A DNA stretch of 64,000 nucleotides, taken from NCBI GenBank assembly GCA_026874595.1, contig CM049312.1:31127456-31191455 (forward strand). The letters run 5' to 3'. The notes under the pieces are model-generated. The model had not been told where the DNA came from, made no database searches, and saw only the letters and a program-made list of their open reading frames with translations. Of the stretch, positions 22,431 through 35,585 are shown in pieces. Each line of letters opens with the position of its first letter. The first letter of the stretch is position 1. This stretch comes from Sipunculus nudus. Its lineage: Eukaryota > Annelida > Sipuncula > Golfingiida > Sipunculidae. A program made the translations under genes and the position numbers.

Positions 22431-23339
22431 CAGTGCCAAACCGAAAAGGACCTCTGCAGATGCAAATACTTAGATTAAGAATTAGATAAGTCAGCACCAC
22501 ATAAAATCGAGGTGGCTACGTCAAACAAACTAAATAAAAAAGTGTCCTGTCATGTGCATTAAGGATACGTTGTACTTTCATAAAGAAATATTCATACTGA
22601 GGAAATTATAGAACCTCTAAAACTTAAAATTAAGCATTCCCCTGCAAGTGTACATTGAGGCCTATATTTTAAAAGCTTAAAGCCGTTAGAAACTCTGATT
22701 TGATGAATATTTCGTAAATAATTTAGATTTACTGTAACATTGATTCGGTAAGGTATACATCATATCTAAGTTGATTGTCGCTGTTACCTCAGACCCCGCT
22801 TACAACTGTTTACAACACCCTGGAATTCATGTTTCGATGGTTTTAGGATCGTGGTCTTAAGCAATCCACACTCTATGTTTGATGAAATAATAAAAGATAT
22901 ATGTATACTATAAAAGAAATAACTGAAATGGCCCCTAAATACCTAAAAGTAAACTAATACTAATGCGTTTACCAAATTCAATGGAGCAAATTATTCTTTT
23001 AAATTGACAGTATTCAGAGGCCTTATATATACAGTCACTTATTTCTTAACAAAAATACCGCTTGTGTTGCACAAAAAAAATGTCACTGATCTACAACTAC
23101 ATAGTAAGATAGCAGGTGAACCCTGCTTGCTAGAACAAATTCACCCGATACTAACAGTGGGTGTCTCAGACCCACGACCGGGATATTCAAATGCCACAAA
23201 ACTCACTATGCTAAATTATTATGGGACCAAAAGCTTCTATTAAATAACGTGAACAGGGTTTTAAAATAGGACACATAATTGGTGATTGTATTAAACATAT
23301 ACGGACGTTTTACTCATCAATGTGCCAGACTGAACAAGC
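22431..23339. other. AT-rich intergenic DNA
   Basis: Nothing recognised. Confidence 0.4.
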
Positions 23340-23560
23340 TTAATAAGAGTATGGTCTATGTTTTCTTTTGGGTAACGGATTGTCTCACGTGGCGCTTATT
23401 TGACAAATAGATCTCGCACCTCTTTCATTACTTTTGTATTTCCGCCTGGCGGCTGTCAGCGCTAATTGATTTCAGGACTGAAACAAGTAAATGATAGGTT
23501 GGCAAGGCACATTCTCACCCAGGAGTGACGTAATGTCATTCATAAAGAAGTCTTTATCAC
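23340..23560. promoter_or_regulatory. Candidate regulatory patch
   Basis: Contains an E-box CACGTG (23386-23391), CTGTCA next to TAATTGA (23453-23469) and a CRE-like TGACGTAA (23526-23533). No frame is kept. This is only a motif-density argument. Confidence 0.25.
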
Positions 23561-25350
23561 AACGTGACATGCAAAAAAAAAGAGGAAGTTCTGCATGTCG
23601 GTCCTGGTGGATTTGACGATTTCCGAATAGATTGTTCAAATTACTGCACCATGCGATCCGCCATACCCTTTGTTTAAGAAAATATAGAATTCTGTGAAAG
23701 CTGATGTTTAATTTCTTCCCTTCAGATACTCAGGCAGCTGCTTGTTCCTCAGATTCTTGTTTTTTTTTTTTCGTAATTTATCACTAATTTTTTTTATTTT
23801 CAAAATTTTTATAAATCACACGCTAAAGTCTTGCTTGATTTCCGAACACAGTTTGCAAACTTCGCAAATGCTAAAATATTTTCATGAAATAGAAGTATGT
23901 TAAGGCCTATGACTTCCCCCTTATAGTTTTGTCAGCACACAACGCTCATGATAACATGACTTACAGATTGTTTAAGAATAACATTAACTGAACGGATCAA
24001 TAACAAGTATTTGGTACATAATCTACCAGTCTCGAAATGTCACAGGTATGAATAAATCAATTTTATCGTTTCTATGGGCCATTTTTTGTATAATGTCTCT
24101 GACAAATATATTGCGACTCTGTGTACCTGAACGTCTGACGGTCCCAGACTCTCTTGGCAATAAACGTAATACTCGGCGTTTTAGTAGCCAACCTCTAAGG
24201 AGTGTCAGTTGCCTAGCTCTGATCAAGTATCAATACAGACCTGTAACAGCTAGGCCGTCATATCACTGGACTGAGGTCGTAACGAGTGAGGGTCTCACTG
24301 GTTAACCCTGTTTGAATCTTTATATTATTAATATATACCGCAAAACTTAAAAGACGATAACAATTTAATTTTTTTTTTCATATAACTTCATGGATTTCAT
24401 TGCTTTGTAAGAAATAAGCTGAACCAAAAAATGTTATGTAATATATCGGAATTCTTCCGGTAACACCGCACCTCATTAGTCTGAAGTGTCCTTGTAAGTT
24501 GTATTTGAAAAGGGTTACTTAAGATTAAACTGCCCATTTAATTAAATTCTAAGATCATAACGAAAATAGACTGATATATTTTTCCGAAATTAATAATTAA
24601 GGTGTATTATATGATGTTGAATTTATCCATCGGCTGCCCACATCGCACGGTCTAAGAACATTTTCATTTCCTGTTTTTTTTTTAACTCATGTTACTCAGG
24701 AAGAGTAAGAGAACAAATATGCTATATAATCTGATTAGAATTTTCACGCTTTGATCACATGGCTGTTCTATATGCTTATGGGCCAGAGTGAATAATTGGC
24801 ATTTAAAAAAAGATATAGGGCCTCTGTAGCATGGAGCACCTGGCACACGTCAGGAGATTCGAATATGGGTAGAGCCACCCAGCAATAAAGAACGCTTTGC
24901 GGCCACACAACCGAGTGAGACTTTCGGGGATGTCGGATGCAGTTCACCTTTGCGTAGTTTAACTTAAAAAAATATGGGTCGGTCAGCTTACGCAAGGAGT
25001 GCTATAAGGGTGCGCAATATTATCGGTATATGGAGACACGCTGATGTCGCATGTTGCGTATGGTCACACATTTTTCAAATATCGATCTTTTTCCATTTGT
25101 TTAAACCTGTATAAAACTGATTTTTGTACTAAAAATTTTATCTCTAATGGACCGGGATTAACGACACGATTATAATAAACGCCGTTATCTTATCTGTATA
25201 AGTTTAGGAAACGTCAAGAAGGCCTGATATACCTAAGATCACAGGCACCGCGCCAAAGGTAATTCGCATGTCCACTCGATGGCTGCCAGAAATATTTCAA
25301 TTCAGCAACATGAAAGTCGTGCTGAACACGGTCATAATAATTAATCATTC

Positions 25351-25353
<3 letters not shown>
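23561..25353. other. Intergenic DNA without recognisable genes
   Basis: Open frames at 24048-24305 (plus) and 24023-24226 (minus) overlap each other in a slightly GC-richer patch and match no family known to me. Confidence 0.4.

Positions 25354-25402
<49 letters not shown>
25354..25402. repeat. (TA)n microsatellite
   Basis: The longest uninterrupted AT tract in the window. Confidence 0.95.
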
Positions 25403-25404
<2 letters not shown>

Positions 25405-26717
25405 CAATATCATCCTAATATTTTTTTTATAAACAAAAATAATTTGACCTTTTTTGTGAATATAATTTGTTCCCGATTGCGAGAGCCTCGGATTGAAAGG
25501 TAAGCCCATCCCTAGTCTGTATAAAAAATCAATATTCACCGTCGTAACAGGTCAGCCAGTACAGTTGTAAACCATACATAAACGGGAGCTCATTTTATGT
25601 AATAACTTTAAAGCAGTAGCTTTTCCGCTCTGTAAATCAAAGCTGGGTAGGACGCAATAACTGCATAATTGTTCCAATTTAATGCCGCACTAATCATGGA
25701 CTCTTAGATTATCTCATAAGAAGAGTTAAAATAGGCAAAATTATAGAACAAGAACTAATTACATGGAGGATCGGAGGAGATGATAGCCCTCAACGACCGT
25801 TTCTTTGAATTCACATATATAATTGCAACATTATTAGGTATCCCTTCCGTAATCTGCTCCGTATTCCGTAATCTATTCATAAAAAAATTAGGTGGAATCT
25901 TCCTTCGACATTTTTTAAAGTAAAATATTAATGTGAGTTACCATACGACCAAAAAAAGTGTATTAATATAAATTAAATCAAATTATCAAATAAATTAAGT
26001 TTAATCAAATTGAAAGAAGTTAAAGTAAGTTTTCTAGGAACAGATGGATTGCGCTTATTATTAGGCAATGGGAGCAGCGCCCGACTAATTTGCACAGAAA
26101 GCTGCTGGGAAAAATAGCACTATAGATTATTTTGGATATTTGTTTATGTATACGAACTTCCGATACTTTACGCCATTGTCAGCTCACTGCATCATAATTT
26201 TCGTGTTTTTTTTTTTTAACAATTAAAATTTACTGAATACTCAAGTAAAAGGTCTCAGTTTTAATATGATTTTAGTAATCTGGTGTTCTGCATCCATTGA
26301 TTCTGTATTTGCAAATAAATTATAAGAAAAGTGAGTTAAGGATTTCCTTTATATCCTGGCCTACTGATGTTTGAGTTTATGGACTATAAGATCATTAGTT
26401 TTTGCTCAATGGTTACAATGTTTAATGAATGATCAACATCAGAATCTAAAATGAAGAACAGGGTGAATGCAGCAGACAACCGGTACACTCCTAATACATG
26501 AGAAAGTTAGTGATTTCGTGTTTTAAGTATGAATTACTTCACAATTCAACACAATCCTATGAAACGGAGAGCAGATTAAATCGTGTGTCTTGTGATGATA
26601 GACTTGTAATCTTATAAGCCGTATGACAAAACAGAATTTCGAAAGCATTCCAGCATCACACAATACTTGCAAGTTTAGTGTCAAAATTTTTATTTTTTAT
26701 AGTCTGATCTTAAGGTA
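25403..26717. other. AT-rich intergenic DNA
   Basis: Nothing recognised. Confidence 0.4.
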
Positions 26718-27324
26718 GTATCTCACTGGGCTGCGACAGCTTGCGACTAGTTAGAGACACGACAATTGCGAGAAAATACGCGAATTAGCGACAATTTTCC
26801 CTGGCAATCACACTGAATCGTATTTACGACCTGTTTGCGAACATCGTACGAGTGTTTGGCCCAAAATTCGCCTGACTTCGTATACCCGTCGTGCGAATGT
26901 CGTGCGATATTCACAAGACATTCGCACGACATTTGTGAAATATTCGCACGACAATTCGTGACCAGAATGTCAGATTCTCATTTTTATCTCCAAATATTCG
27001 AAATCTAGTTGCATAGGTCGCAAACCCCTCTCGAAGTAGTCTCGCAGTTCTCGCAATTCCTGACTCGCAGAAACTGACTTGAGAATAGTTCGAGACATGT
27101 TTGAGACGGGTTTGAGACACAAGCGACGCCTCTGCGACTATTTTGCGAGAAAATATGTTTGCGAATTTTTTGAACATGTTCAAAATTTGGGCGACAAGTT
27201 GGCGACACTTTGCGAATCACGCGAGGAAATTGAGAACCGCCGCGAATGTTTTAAGACACTTTTGAGACTCTCTTGCGAATGAATTCGCAATATGTCGCAA
27301 AGCTGTCGCAGCCCAGTGAGATAC
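26718..27324. mobile_element. MITE with long terminal inverted repeats and TTCGCA/TGCGAA-rich interior
   Basis: The left end GTATCTCACTGGGCTGCGAC and the right end are exact inverted copies. The match continues into CAGCTT, then GCGAC with one indel. Left flank TTAA and right flank TTTA could be a degenerate TTAA target duplication if the element extends about four bases further (26715-27327). The 607-bp interior is packed with GCGA/TCGC words on both strands and has a perfect 14-bp hairpin at its centre. Frames of 61-90 codons on both strands reflect this periodicity. No transposase is encoded. Confidence 0.85.
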
Positions 27325-27886
27325 AGGCTTTACGTGTGATCACTATTCAGAGTCTGATTTGTTTTACACCAGGTCTTTGCGTGAAGGGCAAGGCCTTAAT
27401 ATTTACTCTCTCCCTCTATCAAAAACTCGATACATATGACTTATCAAATACAGGATAATTCTTTTATAAGTATGATGTTTATATAACTATTCTTCCTCAC
27501 ACCTGTAAATAATCCTCGTACATACAGTCGCAGTACATAAATGATTAAACAGACAAAAAAGAGCATTGACTTTGGCACGTGATTTGTATGTTTGGTAACT
27601 TTTACATTAAAAGCTGATCTCAAATTAACCTTTAATATGTTTAAAATGTTTATAACTTTGGCTTAGATGTTTTTACATAACAAAGTTCAGAATCAGACCA
27701 AATAAGCAAATCAATTTCTTTTGCATTGATTTCTCTTCATTGACCCCCCCCCCCCTTTTTTACCCCCGCCCCGCTCCACTTAATCAAGTTCTGGGTTGGT
27801 CCCTGCCTGCTGAGCGAATCGTAGTGACCTTTGATGGATAACGCCTTAGATCTTGTACACTGAATCACAGCGCCACCTTACACGTA
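27325..27886. other. AT-rich intergenic DNA
   Basis: A C run at 27744-27755 followed by a short C-rich patch is the only feature. Confidence 0.4.
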
Positions 27887-28109
27887 ATGCTAGCTGACAA
27901 TATTCTTGCTGCCCAATTTGTCGTCACTCTTTTTCTTAGACGAGACGCCAGTGTACCAGGACGTACGTCTCCGATTGAAATGCTTATAAACAAAGGTGGC
28001 AGTGGAAACCTTTGCCCCTTCCCTCACAGCCAAATACCTCGTCTTGCTCTACCATTACCCGTTGTCACGGAACCTAATATAAACAGATCCCGTATGCGTG
28101 ATGAACACA
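27887..28109 (+). other. Unassigned open stretch preceding an LTR-like repeat
   Basis: A 117-codon frame starts at 27887 and runs into the repeat to 28240. It has no recognisable domain. The part before 28110 is less AT-rich than its neighbours and may belong to the same mobile element. Confidence 0.25.
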
Positions 28110-28820
28110 AATTCTGTAACGGTGATAAAAAATTCAGATTCTGTAACACTAGGCAGCGTGAAATGTCTAGGGGAATGAATAAAGAAGTCGGTGTTTTTTT
28201 GTTAACAAATAACTATAATTTATTCTTAAAACAACCCTAACAATACAATACACTAAATCAATACAATTATACACTAAAACAGCGGTATAACAACAATGCA
28301 ATACAATCACACAGGAAAATAAAAAATGTGCACAGTACCTGGATACCAACACCGTCACGACGATAAGTTCTTGAAATGTATACTCTCGGAGAATGGCAGC
28401 CCAGTGTAAAGCTCTTGTAACAATCCAAAAAGTAAACTGAAGTCCAAATGCATAAATCCAAGAGAAAGTCTTAGAAAATCTATAATTGTCGCATTCGTCG
28501 GATAAGGTCCTAGAAACTGACACACGCTTCTGCGTCCGCTGGAATCTGCTCTGCTGCTCTCCGACCGTTCTAAAACACAGCCCCTTTTTAACTTCACACC
28601 TCAAGCCGAAAATTTTCCACTTCTCGAACAGTCCTAAGGATTCTACATAACACAGTAAACACGCGTTTCAGGAATTCTCTATAAAACATCGCTGTGTGTA
28701 TCTCTACATCACGTGACCTTGGCTAGGCGTGAAAACCTAAGGCTAACATGACAACGAGAGTTCAACCAGTACGGATTAAACATGGAATGTAACAAACGGC
28801 CCGGCGCGGGTGTCACAACA
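28110..28820. mobile_element. Possible solo LTR or unclassified repeat
   Basis: The stretch is bounded by TGTAACGGTG (28114) or TGTAACACTA (28143) on the left and GGTGTCACAACA on the right, so it has TGT...ACA ends. It contains AATAAA near 28177. I could not find a matching 4-6 bp target duplication or a primer-binding site, so the LTR call is weak. A 145-codon minus frame (28167-28604) is inside and has no known motif. Confidence 0.3.
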
Positions 28821-28837
28821 CGAGATACGCCCGCGCC
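28803..28837. other. GC-rich hairpin
   Basis: GGCGCGGG (28803-28810) and CCCGCGCC (28830-28837) form a perfect 8-bp stem with a 19-nt loop in otherwise AT-rich sequence. Confidence 0.8.
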
Positions 28838-28839
28838 AC

Positions 28840-29908
28840 ACACAAAAAAAGAGCACCTATAACACCGTAGATGCTTTAGAAACATGTTTAGAAAGATGAA
28901 CGTTGACTTATTATATGATATAACTAGGAACTGTTATATCTAGGAGCTCTCATATATTGTCCTATTTTAATTAAAGATATATTTGATGATCAAAATTCAT
29001 TCATGAATTCATAACATGAAGCTCTCCGCCAGCGTGTCAACAGGTAAAATAGTTAAATTTCTACATCCCTAGAGGTTTACTCAAAATTATTTTATGTAAC
29101 TGCATGTGACTATGACCTTTGTATTACAACAGTCCATTTCGGGTTAAAAGCGGAAGGTTATGAAACCTTATAAAGGTAAGTAATAACATACCGTTACTAT
29201 TGTTTGATTACCTTCATCATCATAAACACTAGAGTATTGCCGTTTTACGACGGACTGAGTTCGTTTGACTTCAGCCTGATTCGCCGGGGACGGGCTTTCA
29301 TATGAGCCCACATCGCCCGCTTGATACATTTCCCAAATTTCTGATTGATTGACTTCGAAAACTTCTTCCAGAAGTTACCCAAACAATGTCAAAGTTCTCA
29401 GAAATTATGTGAATTAATAAAAAATCCCCCTATGATACACTTGGTATCGTTTCCTACAATTCTAGGGGATAAACGGGCATTACCGAGGCCTGGCCGAAAA
29501 GTGTTGCATAAAAACGGATAATGACTACTTTCAACTATAATATAGATTGCAACCCACTTGGTATTGGTCTGCCTTTTTAAAGCCCATCATAGTTGGTTTA
29601 TACGGGAAGAATATCATTTTAGATCACCCACGTAACATTGTAAAGTTGATAATACACAACGTGACGTCAGCAGCTGAGCAGGATGTTTAAACTCAGTTCA
29701 TCATAGAACATCAGTCCAGTCTTGTGTTTCTTGGACAGGGCGGATTCTAAATTTAACTGAGAGAAACAACGTGTTATTTTGGTAGCCGAATGTTGAGTAT
29801 ATAAAGCCCCCACTCTGTTTACTCACCAGATGAAAAACCCTACACAGGTAGAGGCATACTCAAGCCTCAACCCAAACAACCCCGCAAAGAGGGAATACCA
29901 GCCCCACA
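28840..29908. other. Intergenic DNA, one GC-richer patch
   Basis: 29230-29370 is GC-richer, with GTTTTACGACGGACTGAG and GATTCGCCGGGGACGGGC; its role is unknown. Nothing else is recognised. Confidence 0.35.
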
Positions 29909-30108
29909 CAGGCGCGGATCCAAAGGGGGCGGGGGTCCAAACCGTCCACCCCCCCCCCCGCTTTTTTGACAAATCATATGAATGACGGTATTTGTGGGGG
30001 TCGAGACCCCCCCCCCCCCCAAGCTCTTAACCAACGACCTTTTTTTGACCATTTGTATGCATGACACCCGTTGACCCCTCCCTGCAAAAATCCTGGATCC
30101 GCCCCCGG
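29909..30108. mobile_element. Short repeat with GGATCC-containing inverted ends and poly-C tracts
   Basis: The ends are GGCGCGGATCCA and, reverse-complemented, GGGGGCGGATCCA. Inside, a unit of TTTTTTGAC, an ATG-rich stretch and a C run (29949-29959, 30007-30020) occurs twice with divergence. It resembles widespread marine-invertebrate repeats from memory. The 120-codon minus frame across it is an artefact of the G/C runs. Confidence 0.6.
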
Positions 30109-31466
30109 TGGCACAGGTTAGTGTGTCAGGCGTCGAAATATCGCGCGTTCTCAATTTAGCGCAAACCTTGTTCCCGCTAAAAGCGCAAAAATTAAAACCC
30201 CGCGAACAAACCACTTCCACAGTATCCATTATTTCTTTATTAGGATTATGGGGCCTCGTTCTAATAAAATATATCTTTCAAAGACAATTGTTATAATAAT
30301 AAATATACGTGGCAAATGAAATACGCATCGACTCAATATAATAACTGATAATAAAATAAACTATTTGATGAAATGGTTATAACTATTACAAAAAAAATCT
30401 GTGTATTTATTTTTGACAATCAAAGTTCGGAGGAGGTGCTTGATTTTTAAAGGATCCATTGCTATTTTAAATTAATCTACTTACAAAAAATTTATATATT
30501 TATGATTTTTCACAATAATTTGTGTTAAATAAAGGTAACCGTATTCTGACAAATGGGTTAATCATCTCTGCTGGCTCACACTTTGCACTGTTTGATGACC
30601 AAACTGTAAATTGATCTTTGTTAAAATTAAAATGCTTTTTATATAGAGAAAAGCAGTGGTTTCAAATCAAAGGAAATTATATCTCTTGGTGGCCTAGAAA
30701 GTGGATAGATTATCAACTTTGAAGTTGAAAATCAAATAAGTACATAAGACTTTATAATTCCTGGGAATCGAATAATTATTTAGAAGACAGTACTTAAAAA
30801 AATGGCGAATCTGGTTGAATCTGCAGTTGATTATTTTCAGCGCGTACCGGACCCAATTTAACTCCTCATGAGGTTTTAAATTGGAAAAGATTTGAAGTTG
30901 TCAGTCTAACACTATATGCACGTTAATGCTTTAATAAATATATGATTTTGCAAGTGTGTAAATCAATTTTGTCCTGCCGGGAAATAAAAATCATTACAGG
31001 AACAATTGTTCATGCATAGAGTCTTAAATAGCCTAGGTCCATTGGCTTGATGGGCCAACAAATCTATGTGCTCGTTTAACTACTAGAAACAATGGGTCTG
31101 GGGACATTTTTCACACATATATGCACACAATGCACACATGTATAAGCCGACATGGGTTTTAAGAATACATGCGTATAAGTAAGAAAATTATTTAACATTT
31201 GCCTAAGTATATGTGCTTGAACTGGCAGAGGATTGCCGGGGTACGTTGAGCACCGCAACCCGAGCAATGAAGCTTTCGAATCGCCTATTTCACACATCGG
31301 GTTTTACAAAGCTACACTATGCTTTTAATGTGATGACTCGGTTAAGCATATATGCGTATTTTAACGCCGGTGCTAAATGCAATGTCTTTTCTTTACAAAA
31401 AAAGGACCATCGCTGTGTGCGTCGACTTTTTCAAATGCATTACAGTCCTGAATGGGTCAGATCATC
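30109..31466. other. AT-rich intergenic DNA
   Basis: Nothing recognised. A 101-codon frame (31213-31518) runs into the next MITE and is not credible. Confidence 0.4.
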
Positions 31467-31468
31467 TA

Positions 31469-31633
31469 CAGTGGAACCTCTCCTTACGGGCACCTCTGTC
31501 TTAGGGTACGTCCTATAGAGCAGTCCAACCAAAACGTAGGTCCAGAAATCTATAATCACCCTACGAAGGGCACCTTTCTAATGCGGGCAAAATGTCCCGG
31601 CCCGTTGTTGTTCGTAATTTGGAGGTTCAACTG
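31469..31633. mobile_element. Short Tc1/mariner-type MITE
   Basis: The left end is CAGTGGAACCTCTCCTTACG and the reverse-complemented right end is CAGTTGAACCTCC. It is flanked by TA on the left and by CA (a mutated TA) on the right. The subterminal GGGCACCTCTGT and GGGTACG words match those of the 1.3-kb element at 3231-4535, so both belong to one family. Confidence 0.75.
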
Positions 31634-33229
31634 CATTTATATGATACAAATGCGCGATTATATCACTTTTATTAAATGTCGGGTGAGAAATAGACCTACC
31701 AGCAAAGATCGCTATATATTTCACAATACAGCTTTCCTTGCCATGGCCGCTTAAACAGTTGGATGTCTAGTAAAGTGTACCAGCTGTACCCTCGAGGCCT
31801 TTACCGGACTAAGACCTGTAACAACAAGCCACAAGGACCCACCCAGTAAACCGGTCCGTCAAAATGCCAAGGGCTCTTATGACATGCGGAACTTATGATT
31901 AAACATGTATGGCAGTTACATAATGAATCGTAAATTGCCTTTTTTTCCCTTGAGCAAAGTGATTTTATCTGAGCTGCTTTAATACTCTCGTGCCTGTCAA
32001 CCTCCGTGATAAGTTAAAATTCATTTGGCTTGACCTCAGGAGAACAAACAGAAATGCCTGAAAATAATCACATTTTAAAGTTTGTTTGATTAAACATACC
32101 GCTAAACCTCTTGAGTTCGTCATCGGCCTTATTCTTGTGTTTAGCACATCTTAATGTAGTTTTTTTTTTACTCTTAAATAAGACCAAGCATCGTGTTTAA
32201 TAACAATGTTGTTAAAGTTCTTCTCCCTATGCTTACAAATAGAATGACACAAAGATGTGCAAGATTAATCTGTCAATAATTGGCATTGATCTTGATGAAA
32301 TACATTGTAATCAGGGTGTTTCGGGATTGGCTTCAAAATATTGCTCGGTCTGTTATACTGATCGTAACTCCATGGTTGTGCTCTCTGTTTACCAAAAGAT
32401 AATTTTTTTTATCCAGAGGAACTGGAGTTTGACAGCACAAAGTCGGGCCATGTGATGCTAAGGATAATATCTCCGAAGGAAGAAGAATATTGTGAAGAGC
32501 TAGGATAATTCACCCGAAACAGCCCAATCATAGTTTGAGGTACGCAGGATCACATACCATTTGTTAAAGATTGTGAAGACAATTCGTTTTTCAATTGCCA
32601 GGGTGGTATCTTAGTACTTTCAATAATTAATTAAATTGTAATTGTACAGAAACCGGATGGTATTGTATAACTGATCAGTTAGAACCTGTCCTGAAACTCT
32701 TATGCATTGTGCTCTGTTCATACAGTACAAATTACACTCCGGGAATAATCAATTCCTGTCTATCATGTGTTAAATTAAGGTAACCTAGGGCAGCATTGTA
32801 AATGAACATCCATCTTTTTTTATAATTCAAACAGGTCAATAAAAATGATGTTTCCCAAAATAAAACAGCGAAACGGAATTGAGATTCGACATGCCGTTCG
32901 GAATGGCGCTGAGAAAGAATAAATAAAACGGCATTTTAATTTATTATAACATCATGAGTAACATACAAAGAATACACGGAATAGGTTTACTTCTCAGACA
33001 GGGGCGACGCATTGATCCAATACGCCAGTAGCCTTGATCTGTCTGTTGACCCTGTATATGACAAAGGGATTTCCTGAATCCGCAACCATTGACACAGGGG
33101 CAACTTTTCGTCATCAAATGTCTAAAAGTCATAAGGATGATGATTGGAAGGGCCACTTGAGTTAGTTTACTGAAGCTATTTCTTTCTATGCTGGAAACTG
33201 ATTGGCTCGGCTTGATAGGTTCAGAGCTA
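31634..33229. other. AT-rich intergenic DNA
   Basis: Nothing recognised. Confidence 0.4.
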
Positions 33230-33480
33230 GGATAACTACAGGCGGAGTATCATCAGCTTTTGGAAACTCAGCGGGCCGAGCAAAAATCGGCCGCAAAGAC
33301 TAAATTGACAAAACGGAAGGCGTTTGGGGTGTTTAAGTGGTTTAGCCTTCATTCTTTTCCTATTCCCCTTTGCTGTGGCATGTAAGAGAAGAAAATAAAG
33401 CAAAGGCTTGGGACCATCAAGGGTTAATAACGCTCATTATTCTCTCCGCTTGAATGTTTTCTCTCGTATAAAACAATAAA
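33230..33480. promoter_or_regulatory. Candidate regulatory patch
   Basis: A mixed-composition stretch with CGGGCCGAGCAAAAATCGGCCG, CCTATTCCCCTTTGCTGTGG and GGGTTAATAACGCTCATTAT (homeodomain-like TTAAT and CATTA cores). No frame is kept. Conservation is untested. Confidence 0.2.
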
Positions 33481-35585
33481 CTGTAAATGATACATTGGGG
33501 TATGGTTTAGGGTGTAAATCCATCGACATATTTATACATACGAGAATTAAAAATACTCGGTTTAGATAGCGCTCGTTAAATCCAATAAAGTCGTATTATT
33601 CTGTTATAGGTCTTTTTCGATAAAGTGTGAACTTTCACGAACGACAATATAACACGTGTGTATCAGAACACACAAACACACGCACATATATATACATTTT
33701 AGTGAATGCTTTAATGGTGTTTTGTGGCAAAAAAGGGACCGATTAGCCACCTGCTTTAAGAAAACATAAAACTGAAAATTTCGATGTGAAAACTCCTTTA
33801 ATGTAAGACTTTAGGCATATCATTTCCACAGCTTCACTCTCTTTGCCGCAAGACCCGAATTTTTTTTTATGATATATGTAAGTAGTTTATTTTTTATTAG
33901 GATAACACACAGGAGTTCTGTGAAAAATAACTTCTATGAAGATGTAAGGAACTTAATTTTAATAACATGTTTTGATATTTTTTTCATTTTATGAAAAAAA
34001 TGAATGTGCATGTAGTATGTTAATACTGGGTCGATAGAGCTGTATAGTCCAATGGCAGACAAGATGGATTCCACTTAGTCAGGGTCGTACCTGGGCAGGT
34101 GAAGCAAGCCACTGTTAATGATTGGTGACACGATGCTTTTCGTCATCTAAACATTTATTAATTATATCAAACGATGAAGGAAACACAAAACTAGTCCACG
34201 GAAGGTGACAGCTAGCTAGCGAACGGTGTTATGCCCATAACAAAGGTGGGCATGCTGAATCCATATACCTAGCTGTTTAAAAAAAATAGAAAACTGCTCG
34301 ATACGTCATTGAGGTGTGAAGAAACTCTTGTTGTGTAGGGTCTCGTTCTAAATTACAATAAATAATTGACAATGATGCATATGGCATCGGTGGATAGTCA
34401 TAATTAACATATAGGTAATTTTCACCTTTTTGAAATTGTTAATAGCGGTGAGATAAAGGTTCTTTCTCTTTTAACTCCTGGTTTATTTCCACTGTGTTTT
34501 AAAAACGTGTCCTTGAAGCAACAAAAACTTTTGTATTTTAACAAACCTAAAAAGACTTACTCTAACCTTAGTTGTGTGCTTAAATTTATACTTCGATTAA
34601 TTTGTGTAAAGCTTTCATTTAGTTAACATGATATTACATTACTGGTGAAAGTGTTATGTTTTATATGATGTCAAAGACGAGACCAGTAGGACCCTGGTTC
34701 CTTATAAGATATGTCAGGCGTTTTCCATGATATGATAGATCCGTGGTATGCCCAGCCAGTTTCTCTTGACGAAATTCATTTTGAATGTTGGGGTACAACA
34801 TATCAGTTAAGTTAAATTATGCGAGAAAATGTGGTCCCAAATTGATTCCTTAAATATTCTTGAAGGTTTGAAGTTTGTTCCGTTGTTGAATATACATTTC
34901 ATGTTTCAGTTTTATTTATTTATTTTTATACTGAACAAATTATCTATACAATAGTTAATACTGTTTAACATTGATGTGTTGAAAAGCAGAATATAGTGTC
35001 ATACATGCAATGTCTTAATGATACTTTTTTTCTTTAATTTTCTTTGTAATCTTATATGGCGTCATGGTAATACCAGTATACTATCCGGATTCGTTATTAC
35101 GCATAATAATTTCGTGATTATTTACTGCAAACATACAACAATAGTGCAAAAGTATCCAAAGGCCTACCGCACCTTTTAAGCATCCAATGTGGAGAGTATT
35201 CTACGCCCAAAATAATCAAATGGAATGATGCTTCCGGAGAACATTCTAGTGATGTAAAATAGGGACTAGTTTACAAAATATCTGGATGAAATTTTAAAAA
35301 AGGAGTCCCACATGACAAGAGTACAATATAATCCCACTAAGCGCTTGGCGTAATGGAATGGAGTCTTCACAGTGTCATCCCCAGGTGAAACACTTTATGG
35401 CAAAGTTCAGTGGCTGTTTCATGGAGTCAAAGTGTCTTTGAATGTCTTAAAATACCAAAAGCAATATAGATTTTTTAATGTTATAACTGCATAGAAAGGT
35501 GAAGTGTTTGAAGTGACATTTGCGGACAGGAAGCTATATGATCTCATATATTCAACGATAGACCGTCATTAATGCCCCTGCACAG
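33481..35585. other. AT-rich intergenic DNA
   Basis: A short CA-rich run (about 33668-33690) ending in TATATATA is the only simple repeat seen. Confidence 0.4.

Noticed and set aside
26911-27282. Overlapping frames of 67-90 codons on both strands
   Set aside because: They arise from TTCGCA/TGCGAA word repetition inside a MITE.
28167-28604. 145-codon minus frame as a retroelement protein
   Set aside because: No protease, reverse transcriptase or zinc-knuckle motif is visible; three overlapping frames are open here.
29867-30229. 120-codon minus frame
   Set aside because: It reads through G/C homopolymer runs of a repeat (glycine-rich stretches) and crosses the repeat boundary.
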